DNA of 64,000 nt from Halostagnicola sp. A-GB9-2 (GTDB lineage Archaea; Halobacteriota; Halobacteria; Halobacteriales; Natrialbaceae). Location of the stretch: assembly GCF_030068615.1 (NCBI RefSeq), contig NZ_JASJOC010000010.1, positions 1-64,000 of the forward strand. The letters run 5' to 3'. The notes beneath the pieces are model-generated. The model made no database searches, had not been told where the DNA came from, and saw only the letters and a list, made by a program, of their open reading frames with translations. Both the position numbers and the translations under genes were made by a program. Each line of letters starts with the position of its first letter. The stretch's first letter is position 1. Below are positions 15,302 through 23,839 of this stretch, in pieces.

Positions 15302-16366
15302 TTACGAAATATCGGCACCCACCGCTTCTTCGACGGATCGGTACCCATCGCGTGCGAGTAAGCCGGCCAGCCCCTTGTTGATAGCTTTCGCGGTCGAGGG
15401 GCCGTTGTACACAAAACCGGTGTATAGCTGTACCAGCGAAGCGCCGGCCCTGATCTTCTCGTAGGCGCTTTCGGCCGAATCGACGCCGCCGACGCCGACG
15501 ATCGGCAAGTCGGTGTGCTCGGCGATCGTTCGAATAATTTCGGTAGACCGATCCTCAAGCGGAGCGCCGCTCAGCCCGCCCCACTCCTGTTGGTTCGGCG
15601 ACTCGAGTCCGTCTCTGCTCGTCGTCGTATTCGTTGCGATGATCCCGTCGAGCTCGAACTCCTCGACGATGTCGACCAGGTCGAGTATCGATTCCTCGGG
15701 GGAATCGGGGCCGATTTTGACGAGGATCGGAACGTCACGGTCGTTTTCGACTTCGATCGTCTCGAAAACTGCCCGAAGGTGTTCGGGGGAAGACTCGTCG
15801 AACTCCTCGGGCGTGTTTGGACAGGAAACGTTGACGACAACGTAGTCCGCAAACGGAGAGAGTCGGTCGAAAACGCGCCGATAGTCTTCGATCGCCTCGC
15901 GCTCGCCCGAGGTATTCATTTTGCCGATATTGACACCAAGGGGAATAGACGGGAGCCCGTCTCGCTGGAGTCGTTCCTTGACGCGTTCCATTCCGTGACC
16001 GTTGAACCCCATTCGGTTGACCATCGCCTCGTCCTCCCGAAGACGGAACAGGCGCGGCCGCCGGTTGCCCTCTTGTGGATAGGGCGTGACGGTTCCGATT
16101 TCGACGAACCCGAACCCGAGCGCCGACAGCGCGTGAGTCACTTCCGCGTTCTTGTCGAACCCGGCCGCGACGCCGACCGGGTTCGAAAATTTGGTTCCGA
16201 ACCGTTCGATTTCGAGAGCGGGGTTTTCGAACCGGTATGCGGCGGCCAGCCCGGCTCTTGTCGGCCGCGTCGATTGTGCCACCCGGAGTGCCCCCTTCCC
16301 GAGTTCGTGGGCCGTCTCGGCCGGCAGTTTGAACGCGAGCGGCCGAATTCTCGAGTAGATGCTCAT
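15302..16366 (-). CDS. pyrD: dihydroorotate dehydrogenase (quinone), class 2
   Basis: Oxidises dihydroorotate to orotate with FMN and passes electrons to quinone at the membrane, in pyrimidine synthesis. The 354-aa length and N-terminal extension (YSRIRPLAFKLPAETAHELG) are those of class 2 enzymes. Visible motifs are NPVGVAAGFDKNAE, GTVTPYPQEGNRRPRLFRL, the catalytic-loop Ser in VNVSCPNTPEE, and the FMN-phosphate segment GVGGVDSAESAYEKIRAGAS. The ATG at 16366 is natural. It converges with the CARF regulator. Confidence 0.95.
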   Translation of the reverse strand: MSIYSRIRPLAFKLPAETAHELGKGALRVAQSTRPTRAGLAAAYRFENPALEIERFGTKFSNPVGVAAGFDKNAEVTHALSALGFGFVEIGTVTPYPQEGNRRPRLFRLREDEAMVNRMGFNGHGMERVKERLQRDGLPSIPLGVNIGKMNTSGEREAIEDYRRVFDRLSPFADYVVVNVSCPNTPEEFDESSPEHLRAVFETIEVENDRDVPILVKIGPDSPEESILDLVDIVEEFELDGIIATNTTTSRDGLESPNQQEWGGLSGAPLEDRSTEIIRTIAEHTDLPIVGVGGVDSAESAYEKIRAGASLVQLYTGFVYNGPSTAKAINKGLAGLLARDGYRSVEEAVGADIS

Positions 16367-16626
16367 GAATACCGGTGCGAACGCCGGATAAGTAAACCTC
16401 TCGAAGGACGTCTTCTCTCCGTTCGAGAGCCGCTTCGGCGTCCTTCTTCGAACATCAATTCCGGTGGGAAATTCCTGACTCAGTCCTGCCTTCGGCGTCC
16501 AAACGAGTTAGCAAGGAATGCGGGCGGCGTTCTTGTGCTTCACTGCCGACGTTTCTCGTCGTCAGCGGGATTTTTGCGGCCCGTGGATCTCTCTCCGGCG
16601 ACTCGAGCAATGGGAATATCGAACAG

Positions 16627-16983
16627 TCAAGATTCGTTTCGACTCTTATCCGCAGGCGACTCGCCAACCCACTCTGCGTCCGGACCGAACTCGTCCTCGA
16701 GCAACGCTGGAACGTCCTCAGGCTGGATATCCGAGTACCATTCGTTTCGGGGCTGAATCGTTATCGCCGTCCCTCCTTCACTACAGAGTCCGAGACAACC
16801 CGTCGTGGTGACGCCGATCGGGGACCAGAAGGCGTTTCGCTCTCGGAGCCAGGATTTGATGGCCTCGAGCGTCTCGGTCGCGCCGACGTCGCCACAACAG
16901 GCGTGCTCCGAATCTCGGTCGTTCGTACAGACGAAGACGAACTGCTCGAGTCGCTCACGCTGTTCGTCCGTCCGTCGCTTCAT
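16627..16983 (-). CDS. thioredoxin-like [2Fe-2S] ferredoxin
   Basis: A 118-aa ferredoxin of the (2Fe-2S) thioredoxin-like type. Cluster Cys are C19, C29 or C30 (SEHACCG), C63 and C67 (TTTGCLGLCSEGG), the C-x10-C-x~33-C-x3-C arrangement of this group. It probably carries electrons or serves in cobalamin or CoA metabolism in the cytoplasm; no partner gene is adjacent. The ATG at 16983 begins MKRRTDEQRERLEQFVFVC. Confidence 0.85.
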   Translation of the reverse strand: MKRRTDEQRERLEQFVFVCTNDRDSEHACCGDVGATETLEAIKSWLRERNAFWSPIGVTTTGCLGLCSEGGTAITIQPRNEWYSDIQPEDVPALLEDEFGPDAEWVGESPADKSRNES

Positions 16984-17338
16984 TCGTCGCCACCGTTCGA
17001 TTGCAATCCTCGGTTCACTGGCATGGTACTCAAATATGCTTTATCTAATAAAAGTCTACTTTATCTCTGCCGGCGCGCCGGGGTGTTTTCCACTAAATGA
17101 GATGAATTGACATATGTGGGAAGTGACTAAATGTTTCGATATCTAATCAAAATCTCACTATTCGGTCAATAATGGGTTTCGTCGCGACCACGTCTCACGG
17201 CGGTCACTGCAGATATTTCCGCAAACCCGCCTGCGTCTCCGGTTCATAACGAAATAGTTTTCCTACGGGTACCGCTTGGGTCGAGTAACAGCAGTAAAGC
17301 TATGACAAACACACGACGGTCTCCCGGAGGGACGTGCC
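16984..17338. other. leader region of the Mrp antiporter operon
   Basis: No full gene. AT-rich between 17030 and 17170. Just before the operon, GGAGG at 17326-17330 is a Shine-Dalgarno site eight bases from the GTG at 17339, and a 15-codon reading frame (ATG 17302, TAA 17347-17349) overlaps the start of the first operon gene. A leader of this sort is unusual where most genes are leaderless. Confidence 0.45.
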
Positions 17339-18370
17339 GTGGCGGCTAACAAAATACTCGTTCCGCTGTCGGACACGGTTACTGTCCGTCAGACGGTCGG
17401 GTACGCCGTCCAGTCCGCTCTCGAGGACGCCGACGAACTCGAGTGTCACCTCGTGGTTGCGATCCCACATGACGGTGACGGCCCGGCAGGCGAATCGATT
17501 ATTGGCGAAGCCGAACAACTCCTCGAACGGGCGGCAAGTTGGGTCCACGAGGACGCCGGCAGTGTGAGCGTTTCGGTTCACACGGCCGTTCTCGGGACGA
17601 AAGAGTACCTATTTGGTCCTCGAGAGTACGCCGAAGAGTTTGCAACCTATGCGGGCGAGTATGGTATCGATTGCGTCGTCCTCGATCCTGAATACCAACC
17701 CGGCGTGACCGCACCGATGCTCCAACCGCTCGAGCGTGAACTGTCGAACGTCGGGCTCGAGTACGACGAAGCTCCGGTCGAACGACCGGCCAAGCACGAA
17801 CGACTTGTCGGACAGGCGAGTTTCGACCGAATGTTTGCACTTTTCTGGGTTTCTTACGGATTCTACCTTATTCTGGGCGATCCGACGTACTGGTTCGATC
17901 TCGTAACGGGTGCGGCCGTCGCGGGTATCGTCTCTCTCACGCTCTCAAATATCACCTTCACTGTCGCCCCCGATCGGATCAAGTCTCCGCTTCGGACCCT
18001 CCGATTTGGCCTCTACGTGCCGTATTTGATCTTCGAAATCGTCAAGGCCAACCTGGCGATCTCGGTCGTTATCCTGCGACCGTCGATGCCGATCGACCCG
18101 TCGCTAACGAGGGTAAATGCCCGCGTTCGCAGTGGACTTCCGTTGCTCGCGCTCGCAAACAGCATAACGCTTACACCCGGAACGCTTGCCGTGCGAGCGA
18201 ACGATCAACGGCTGATCGTGCACACGCTGATTCCGAGCGCACGTGAGGACCTGTTCGACGGCAGTCTCGAGCGTGCGGTCCGGTTCGTGTTCCACGGTCG
18301 CGACTCCGCGTCTATCGCGACGCCGAAAGAACGTGGAGACACCGAAATAATCGAGGGTGAGGACCTATGA
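17339..18370 (+). CDS. mnhE: Usp-like domain fused to MrpE/MnhE antiporter subunit
   Basis: First gene of the Mrp/Mnh-type cation/proton antiporter operon. Residues 1-150 resemble a universal-stress-protein domain (KILVPLSDTVTVRQTVGYAVQSALEDA; DCVVLDPEYQPG). The rest is MrpE: four or so hydrophobic stretches and the conserved end VNARVRSGLPLLALANSITLTPGTL, followed by LIVHTLIPS. The start is GTG with a good Shine-Dalgarno site. It overlaps the next gene by four bases. MrpE itself is not catalytic; the fused Usp domain lacks a clear G-x2-G-x9-G motif, so ATP binding is not assured. Confidence 0.88.
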   Translation: MAANKILVPLSDTVTVRQTVGYAVQSALEDADELECHLVVAIPHDGDGPAGESIIGEAEQLLERAASWVHEDAGSVSVSVHTAVLGTKEYLFGPREYAEEFATYAGEYGIDCVVLDPEYQPGVTAPMLQPLERELSNVGLEYDEAPVERPAKHERLVGQASFDRMFALFWVSYGFYLILGDPTYWFDLVTGAAVAGIVSLTLSNITFTVAPDRIKSPLRTLRFGLYVPYLIFEIVKANLAISVVILRPSMPIDPSLTRVNARVRSGLPLLALANSITLTPGTLAVRANDQRLIVHTLIPSAREDLFDGSLERAVRFVFHGRDSASIATPKERGDTEIIEGEDL

Positions 18371-18648
18371 CTACTGAACTCATTAATGACATCTTTCTCG
18401 TGGCGGCAGCCCTGTTCGTCGTTCTCGCAATCGCAATGTTCTACCGCGCCGTCGCGGGGCCGACGACCCAGGATCGACTGCTTGCCGTGAACGTCCTCGG
18501 GACGAACACGGTCGTGATCCTCGCCCTGCTCGCAGCCGGGCTCGATCAGCCGTGGTTCCTCGACGTGGCGCTCATTTACGCGTTGCTCAACTTCCTGATG
18601 GCTATCGCCATCTCGAAGTTCACGGTCGAACGGGGTGGGGTCCTATGA
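18367..18648 (+). CDS. mnhF: MrpF/MnhF antiporter subunit
   Basis: Small membrane subunit of the antiporter, 93 aa with three membrane spans. Family marks are FYRAVAGPTTQDRLLAVNVLGTN and the third span VALIYALLNFLMAIAISKF. The ATG overlaps the stop of the MrpE-like gene by four bases and its own stop overlaps MrpG, in the conserved order E-F-G. Confidence 0.93.
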   Translation: MTTELINDIFLVAAALFVVLAIAMFYRAVAGPTTQDRLLAVNVLGTNTVVILALLAAGLDQPWFLDVALIYALLNFLMAIAISKFTVERGGVL

Positions 18649-18998
18649 CCGATATCGTTACCCTGTTGACGGACGTGCAGTTCATGGCTATCGTCATCCT
18701 GTTAGCATTCGGACTGTTTTTCACGCTCGTCTCGACGGTCGGTGTCCTTCGGTTACCGGATATCTTCGCGCGTGCACACACCGCATCCCAGACTGACACC
18801 CTGGGAGCGGGGCTGGCACTCGCGGCCGTCGCGCTGGCGCTTGGCTGGCAGAACGCGACGGCTTATACCGTCCTGTTGCTGTTTTTCGTATTCATCACGA
18901 ACCCAACAGCGGCCCACGCGATCGCCCGTTCGGCGGCGGAGTCGGGCGTTACGCCGTGGGAAAAAGACGACGACAATACCGAGGGTGATGACCAATGA
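18645..18998 (+). CDS. mnhG: MrpG/MnhG antiporter subunit
   Basis: Membrane subunit, 117 aa. I start at the ATG at 18645 (MTDIVTLLTDVQFM), which overlaps mnhF by four bases. The family signature VSTVGVLRLPDIFARAHTAS is clear, followed by LALGWQNATAYTVLLLFFVFITNPTAAHAIARSA. A short acidic tail (DDDNTEGDDQ) is typical for a halophile. The stop overlaps the next gene. Confidence 0.93.
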   Translation: MTDIVTLLTDVQFMAIVILLAFGLFFTLVSTVGVLRLPDIFARAHTASQTDTLGAGLALAAVALALGWQNATAYTVLLLFFVFITNPTAAHAIARSAAESGVTPWEKDDDNTEGDDQ

Positions 18999-19534
18999 GT
19001 CTCGTCGCGTACACGCTCGCGGTGTTCATCCTGCTCACGGCTATCGCGACGGCGCTGTTTCGTGACGTGCTCTCTGCGATCGTCGTCTTCGGAGCCTATA
19101 GTCTCGGAATGGCGATCTTGTATACGTACCTGCTCGCACCCGATGTCGCGATGACCGAGGCAGCAATCGGCGCTGGTGTTACGACGATACTCCTCCTCTT
19201 GACGATTGCGCGAACCTCTCGGCCACCAACTGACCAACTCTTCGAGCGGATCAACGTCCCGGCGGTTGTCGTCGTGAGCGGCTTCGTTCTCGTCATGTTG
19301 GCAACCGTGTTGCCCGACATGTACGAGGTTGGCTCTCAGACCGCTCCAGCGTGGGCGAACGAGGAAGTCACTCAGTATTACATCCAGAACGCGTACGACG
19401 ACACCGGCGTGCAAAACGCTGTCACCGCCGTCCTCGCGTCCTACCGTGGGTTCGACACCTTCGGTGAGGCGGTCGTCGTCTTCGCCGCAGGGATCGCCGT
19501 TCTGCTGGTCCTCAAACGGGAGGTGTTCGTCTGA
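18995..19534 (+). CDS. MbhD/MbhE-like subunit (C-terminal part of MrpA)
   Basis: A 179-aa membrane protein that corresponds to the C-terminal portion of bacterial MrpA: a DUF4040/MbhD segment (DVLSAIVVFGAYSLGMAILYTYLLAPDVAMTEAAIGAG) followed by an MbhE-like segment ending in VLASYRGFDTFGEAVVVFAAGIAVLLVLKRE. In archaeal antiporters and hydrogenases these parts are encoded apart from the NuoL-like domain, as here. It overlaps mnhG by four bases and mnhB by one base. Confidence 0.85.
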   Translation: MSLVAYTLAVFILLTAIATALFRDVLSAIVVFGAYSLGMAILYTYLLAPDVAMTEAAIGAGVTTILLLLTIARTSRPPTDQLFERINVPAVVVVSGFVLVMLATVLPDMYEVGSQTAPAWANEEVTQYYIQNAYDDTGVQNAVTAVLASYRGFDTFGEAVVVFAAGIAVLLVLKREVFV

Positions 19535-20028
19535 TGGCCGACCAGTACGATGACACCTACACGGAGAGCCAGGTTATCCTGACCTCGGTGAAGATCATCG
19601 CCCCGTTTACGCTCACGTACGGCATGTTCATGGCCCTCCACGGGGCCGACACGCCCGGCGGGAGCTTCCAGGGCGGTGCGATTATCGGGGTTACGGTCCT
19701 CATGCTCGCGTTCGCCTTCGGCATCGAGCCGACTCGAAAGTGGCTCAAAAATTCCGCGATCGTCGGCCTCGTCGCCGGCGGTGTTGCCATCTTCGTCGGC
19801 GTCGGCCTCGCGACGATGGCCCTCGGCGGATCGTTCCTCGAGTACAGATTGTTCGAGACAGAACTCGGTATCCCCGACGGAACGGTCTGGGGAATGGAAG
19901 CGATCGAGATCGGCGGGATCGCGTTGATCGTCGCCGGCGTCGTCGTCACGCTGTTCTTCGCGACGGCGGCGGGCTTTACACCCGAACGCCGCACTCGAGA
20001 TCCTTCGGAGGTGACTGACGATGATTGA
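19534..20028 (+). CDS. mnhB: MrpB/MnhB antiporter subunit
   Basis: Membrane subunit, 164 aa with four hydrophobic spans. MrpB marks include SVKIIAPFTLTYGMFMALHGADTPGGSFQGGAI and IPDGTVWGMEAIEIGGIALIV. Its ATG shares a base with the preceding stop, and its end overlaps mnhC by eight bases, which points to translational coupling. Confidence 0.9.
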   Translation: MADQYDDTYTESQVILTSVKIIAPFTLTYGMFMALHGADTPGGSFQGGAIIGVTVLMLAFAFGIEPTRKWLKNSAIVGLVAGGVAIFVGVGLATMALGGSFLEYRLFETELGIPDGTVWGMEAIEIGGIALIVAGVVVTLFFATAAGFTPERRTRDPSEVTDDD

Positions 20029-20392
20029 CTTACTCGCTACACGGTACGCGTACGTCCTGATGTTCGTCCTGCTCGGTGTGGGACTCTACATGATGATCGC
20101 CAACGAGAACCTCGTGAAGAAGTTGATTGGGGTCAACCTGTTCCAGACGGCGATATTCCTGTTCTTCGTTTCGGTGGCCTACGTCGAGGGCGGGTCTTCG
20201 CCCGTCGTGCCCGCCGATTCAAACCCGGGCGAACTCCTCGTCGCGAGTCCGCTTCCCCACGTGATCGTGCTCACGGCGATTGTCGTCGGGATCGCACTCA
20301 CCGCGGTCGGACTAGCACTGATCGTTCGAATCTACTCGGAGTATGGAACGCTCCGCGAGGACACCCTTCGGGAGGTGCGATCCGATGAGTAA
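20021..20392 (+). CDS. mnhC: MrpC/MnhC (NuoK-like) antiporter subunit
   Basis: NuoK-like subunit with three membrane helices, 123 aa. The family regions are LGVGLYMMIANENLVKKLIGVNLFQTAIFLFFVSVAYVEGG and LPHVIVLTAIVVGIALTAVGLALIVRIY. It overlaps both neighbours. MrpC links the D-type and A-type modules in known Mrp complexes. Confidence 0.92.
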   Translation: MIDLLATRYAYVLMFVLLGVGLYMMIANENLVKKLIGVNLFQTAIFLFFVSVAYVEGGSSPVVPADSNPGELLVASPLPHVIVLTAIVVGIALTAVGLALIVRIYSEYGTLREDTLREVRSDE

Positions 20393-21935
20393 CGTCGAAC
20401 TGATCCCGGTATTGCTCGTCGTCGCTCCAATCCTCTTGGCCACGCTCCCCATCGTGCTCGGCCTTCGATTCGAGCGAACTGGTTGGTCCGTTACCGCACT
20501 TACTACGACGGGCCTCTTCGCGGCCAGCCTGATCCTGGCCCAGCGGGTCTATAGCACCCAATCGGCCGAGATTTACGGACTCGGCGGTTGGGACGAGCAG
20601 TTCGGGATCGTCCTCATCGCTGACCAGCTCTCGATGCTCATCGTCGTCCTCATCACGGCGACAGCGGCCGGCTTGCTCGCGTTTACCCGCCTCGCCGGTC
20701 CGCGCGGAAACACGTTCTACACCGGGTACCTGTTGCTCGTCGGCGGTCTTCTCGGACTCACGCTCACGGGCGACGTGTTCAACATGTTCGTCTTCCTCGA
20801 GATCGTCGGGCTCGGAACGTACGCCCTGATCTCGAGCGGCGACGGTCCCGAATCGGCCGTCGCGGCTCTCAAGTACCTTATCCTCGGTACCGTCGGCGCA
20901 TCGATCTACCTGATCGGCGTCGGCTTCCTGTTCATGGCAACCGGGACGTTGAATATGATGGAGTTGGCCGATGTCATCCAGAACGGCGGACTCGACGACC
21001 AACAGCTGAATCTCATCCGAGCCGCCTTCGCCTTTATGTTCGTCGGCTTCGCGATCAAGGTCGCACAGTGGCCGCTTCACACCTGGCAACCCGACGCGTA
21101 TCAACACGCTCCGGACGGCGTGACGCCGCTGATCGCCGCCCTCGTGTCGACAGTTTCGGCGTACGCGCTCGCTCGGATCATGTTCGACGTTTTCGGACCC
21201 GAATTCTTGATTCAGACGCCCTACGCCAGGGAAATTGTCGTTACCGTCGGATCGATCAGCGTTATCGCGGGGAGCACCCTCGCGGTGATCCAGCAGGACG
21301 TCAAACGGATGCTCGCCTACTCGTCGGTCTCGCAGTTCGGTCTCGTCGTCGCCGCGTACGGTGTCGTCACCGAGACCGCACTAACTGGAGCGATTATTCA
21401 CTTGATCGGCCACGGCGTGATGAAAGCCGGGCTGTTCGTCGCCGCGGGCGTCATCGCCATCGGCTACGGTGCACGAACCGTCGACGAATACGCCGGGCTG
21501 GCACACCACCGACCGGTCCCGGCTGCCGGAATGGCCGTCTTGCTCATCGCGCTCATCGGCATCCCGCCGTCAGTCGGCTTCATCGGCAAGTGGTACATCG
21601 CCGTGGGCGCGGTCGAGGCACAGGCCTGGTCGGTCGCGGCAGTCATCTTCCTCAGTACGATGTTGACGCTCGCCTACGCCGCTCGCCTGCTCGAGAAGAT
21701 GTACTTTACACCGGCCCGCAACGTTGATCCCGGTTCGCATCGCTCGACTGACGCAGGATCTCCGGTGGCCACCGACGGTGGTGCCAGTTCGCAGACTCGA
21801 GGCTCCCCGGACGCAGTTTCGCTCGGGATGCTTGCGTTGGTGGTCTCCGTTGCGATTATCGCAGTCATCCTCGGATTCGCCGGTGACGTGTTCTTCGAAC
21901 TGCTCGAGCCGTTCGTCGATGAGGTGTTTAATTGA
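20385..21935 (+). CDS. mnhD: MrpD/MnhD proton-translocating subunit (first of three)
   Basis: NuoL/M/N-family membrane protein with about fourteen helices, 516 aa from the ATG at 20385. Conserved ion-channel residues lie in FNMFVFLEIVGLGTYALIS (Glu) and in the KVAQWPLHTWQPDAYQHAPDGVTPLIAALVSTVSAYALAR block (Lys). The segment RMLAYSSVSQFGLV is the family signature before the discontinuous helix. A soluble loop of about 35 residues rich in Ser, Asp and Gly interrupts the end (NVDPGSHRSTDAGSPVATDGG), then a last helix. Confidence 0.92.
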   Translation: MSNVELIPVLLVVAPILLATLPIVLGLRFERTGWSVTALTTTGLFAASLILAQRVYSTQSAEIYGLGGWDEQFGIVLIADQLSMLIVVLITATAAGLLAFTRLAGPRGNTFYTGYLLLVGGLLGLTLTGDVFNMFVFLEIVGLGTYALISSGDGPESAVAALKYLILGTVGASIYLIGVGFLFMATGTLNMMELADVIQNGGLDDQQLNLIRAAFAFMFVGFAIKVAQWPLHTWQPDAYQHAPDGVTPLIAALVSTVSAYALARIMFDVFGPEFLIQTPYAREIVVTVGSISVIAGSTLAVIQQDVKRMLAYSSVSQFGLVVAAYGVVTETALTGAIIHLIGHGVMKAGLFVAAGVIAIGYGARTVDEYAGLAHHRPVPAAGMAVLLIALIGIPPSVGFIGKWYIAVGAVEAQAWSVAAVIFLSTMLTLAYAARLLEKMYFTPARNVDPGSHRSTDAGSPVATDGGASSQTRGSPDAVSLGMLALVVSVAIIAVILGFAGDVFFELLEPFVDEVFN

Positions 21936-23839
21936 TGACTGATCCGATTACGTCCATCCGCCCGCTCGCGGCCGTATTGGTCTCGGCGATCGCGATGGTA
22001 TTGATTATCGCGTCGTATCGCTATCCGAACGTTCGTGAAAGCTGGTCCGTGCTTGCCGCGCTCGCGAAATTTGGAATCGTCGTGAGTATGCTTCCCGGTG
22101 TGCTCGGCGGCGACACCTACCGGTGGAGTCTTTCGGACTCGCTTGGTGTTGAGTTCGTTGCAGGGATCGACTTCGCCCTCGAGGCCGATGGACTCGGCAT
22201 GCTGTTTGCGTTGCTCGCGAGTTTCCTCTGGATCTTCACCTCGTTCTACGCGGCCGGTTACATGCGCGGACTCGACGAACATGCCCAGACGAGGTTTTTC
22301 GCCGCCTTCGCGGCGAGTTTGTCGACCGCGGTCGGGATCGCGTTCTCGGCGAATCTGGTGACGATCTTCGTCTTCTACGAACTTCTTTCGTTAGTCACCT
22401 ACCCGCTGGTCGCTCACAACGAGGACGACGAGGCCCGGATCGCCGGCCGGAAGTACCTCACGTACACGTTCTTCGGCGGCGGCGTCTTCCTCCTGGCCGG
22501 CACCGTTATGATCTACTGGCTCACCTCCGGCATCGGCGATCCCACGGTCGCCTTCCAGACCGGCGGCATGGAAGCGGTTGCCGAAGCTGCCGGCGAGGAG
22601 GACAACCAGATCTACGCGCAGGCCGCGTTCTTCCTTCTGATCGCCGGATTCGGCGTGAAGGCGGCGGTAATGCCACTTCACTCCTGGCTCGCCGACGCGA
22701 TGGTTGCGCCGACGCCCGTTTCCGGACTGCTCCACGCGGTCGCGGTCGTCAAGTCCGGTGCGTTCGGGGTCGCGCGTGTGATCCTCGACGTGTACGGCGT
22801 CGAGACGATTCAGGATCTCCCGCTCTCGGTGCCGGTGGTCGGCGAAGTCGGGTTGAACGTTCCCGTCGCGATACTGGCGGCGTTTACCTTACTCGCCGCG
22901 AGTATCATCGCGCTCCGAAAGGACCACCTCAAGCGTCGGCTGGCGTACTCGACCACCGCACAGCTTTCCTACATCGTCCTCGGGCTCTCGATGCTCGAAC
23001 CGATCGCGATTTTGGGAGCGCTGTTCCATATCCCCGCCCACGCGTTCGGAAAGCTCACCCTGTTCTTCTGTGCCGGTGCGGTCCACGTCGAGACACACAC
23101 CGATTACGTCAGTGAGATGGCCGGCATCGGCAAACGCATGCCGCTTACGATGTCAGCGTTCGCGATTGGCGCGGCAGGGATGGCCGGTATCCCGCTCGTC
23201 GCCGGATTCGTGAGCAAGTTCTACATGCTCATCGGCGCGATGGATGTCGGCTACTGGCCCTTCGCACTCGCGCTGATCATTTCGGGTGTACTCAATATCG
23301 CGTACCTCTGGCCGGTCGTCTACACCGCGTTCTTCGAGAGCGAGGATCGCCACGACGCGAAACCGTTGCTCGAGTTCCCGCCGGGTGGCAAGCGCGAATC
23401 CTACGGCGTGATGCCCGGTGAGCAAGACGTCGCGACCGACGGTGGTGACCGTGACGCGGACGAAGACGGTGAAAGCGACGAAGCGGCCGACGAGGACGAC
23501 GGATTCGCGGTCGATATGAATCCAAGCGATGCGGACGTTCCGTTCGGTCCACCGGCCGGTGATGGCGACGACGCCCGAACTGAGGACACTGACGTTCACA
23601 ACGAGACCGATCACCACGCAGATGATGATCACGCCGAACACGGCCATCACCATGGCGGTGCACCGTCGGGTGGCTGGAAACGCCACTCGCCGTTCAGCGA
23701 GAGCACGTGGCTCATGCTGATGCCGATTTCCGTGATCGTGACCGGTGCGGTCGTACTTGGAGTCGTTCCCGATCACGCGATCTTCCTCGAGCTAGTTAGC
23801 TTCGTCGTCGAAGAAGTCACCGGAGAGGTGCTCCCATGA
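21935..23839 (+). CDS. NuoL/MrpA-D-type antiporter subunit with His/Asp-rich loop
   Basis: Second large ion-pumping subunit, 634 aa from the ATG at 21935 (one-base overlap with mnhD). NuoL/N-type blocks: VTIFVFYELLSLVTYPLVAHNEDDEAR (channel Glu), GFGVKAAVMPLHSWLADAMVAPTPVSGLLHAVAVVKSG, and RRLAYSTTAQLSYIV. Between the last two helices, residues about 495-580, lies a soluble segment with long Asp/Glu runs and a cluster of His (DHHADDDHAEHGHHHGG) that could bind a divalent metal. Whether this is the MrpA-like or a second MrpD-like subunit cannot be settled from sequence by eye. Confidence 0.88.
   Translation: MTDPITSIRPLAAVLVSAIAMVLIIASYRYPNVRESWSVLAALAKFGIVVSMLPGVLGGDTYRWSLSDSLGVEFVAGIDFALEADGLGMLFALLASFLWIFTSFYAAGYMRGLDEHAQTRFFAAFAASLSTAVGIAFSANLVTIFVFYELLSLVTYPLVAHNEDDEARIAGRKYLTYTFFGGGVFLLAGTVMIYWLTSGIGDPTVAFQTGGMEAVAEAAGEEDNQIYAQAAFFLLIAGFGVKAAVMPLHSWLADAMVAPTPVSGLLHAVAVVKSGAFGVARVILDVYGVETIQDLPLSVPVVGEVGLNVPVAILAAFTLLAASIIALRKDHLKRRLAYSTTAQLSYIVLGLSMLEPIAILGALFHIPAHAFGKLTLFFCAGAVHVETHTDYVSEMAGIGKRMPLTMSAFAIGAAGMAGIPLVAGFVSKFYMLIGAMDVGYWPFALALIISGVLNIAYLWPVVYTAFFESEDRHDAKPLLEFPPGGKRESYGVMPGEQDVATDGGDRDADEDGESDEAADEDDGFAVDMNPSDADVPFGPPAGDGDDARTEDTDVHNETDHHADDDHAEHGHHHGGAPSGGWKRHSPFSESTWLMLMPISVIVTGAVVLGVVPDHAIFLELVSFVVEEVTGEVLP

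Noticed and set aside
15515-16756. A 413-codon open frame on the plus strand opposite pyrD
   Set aside because: It is the antisense shadow of a well-supported pyrD gene; long shadows arise in GC-rich DNA with strong third-base bias, and the protein is Arg-rich and unlike halophile proteins.
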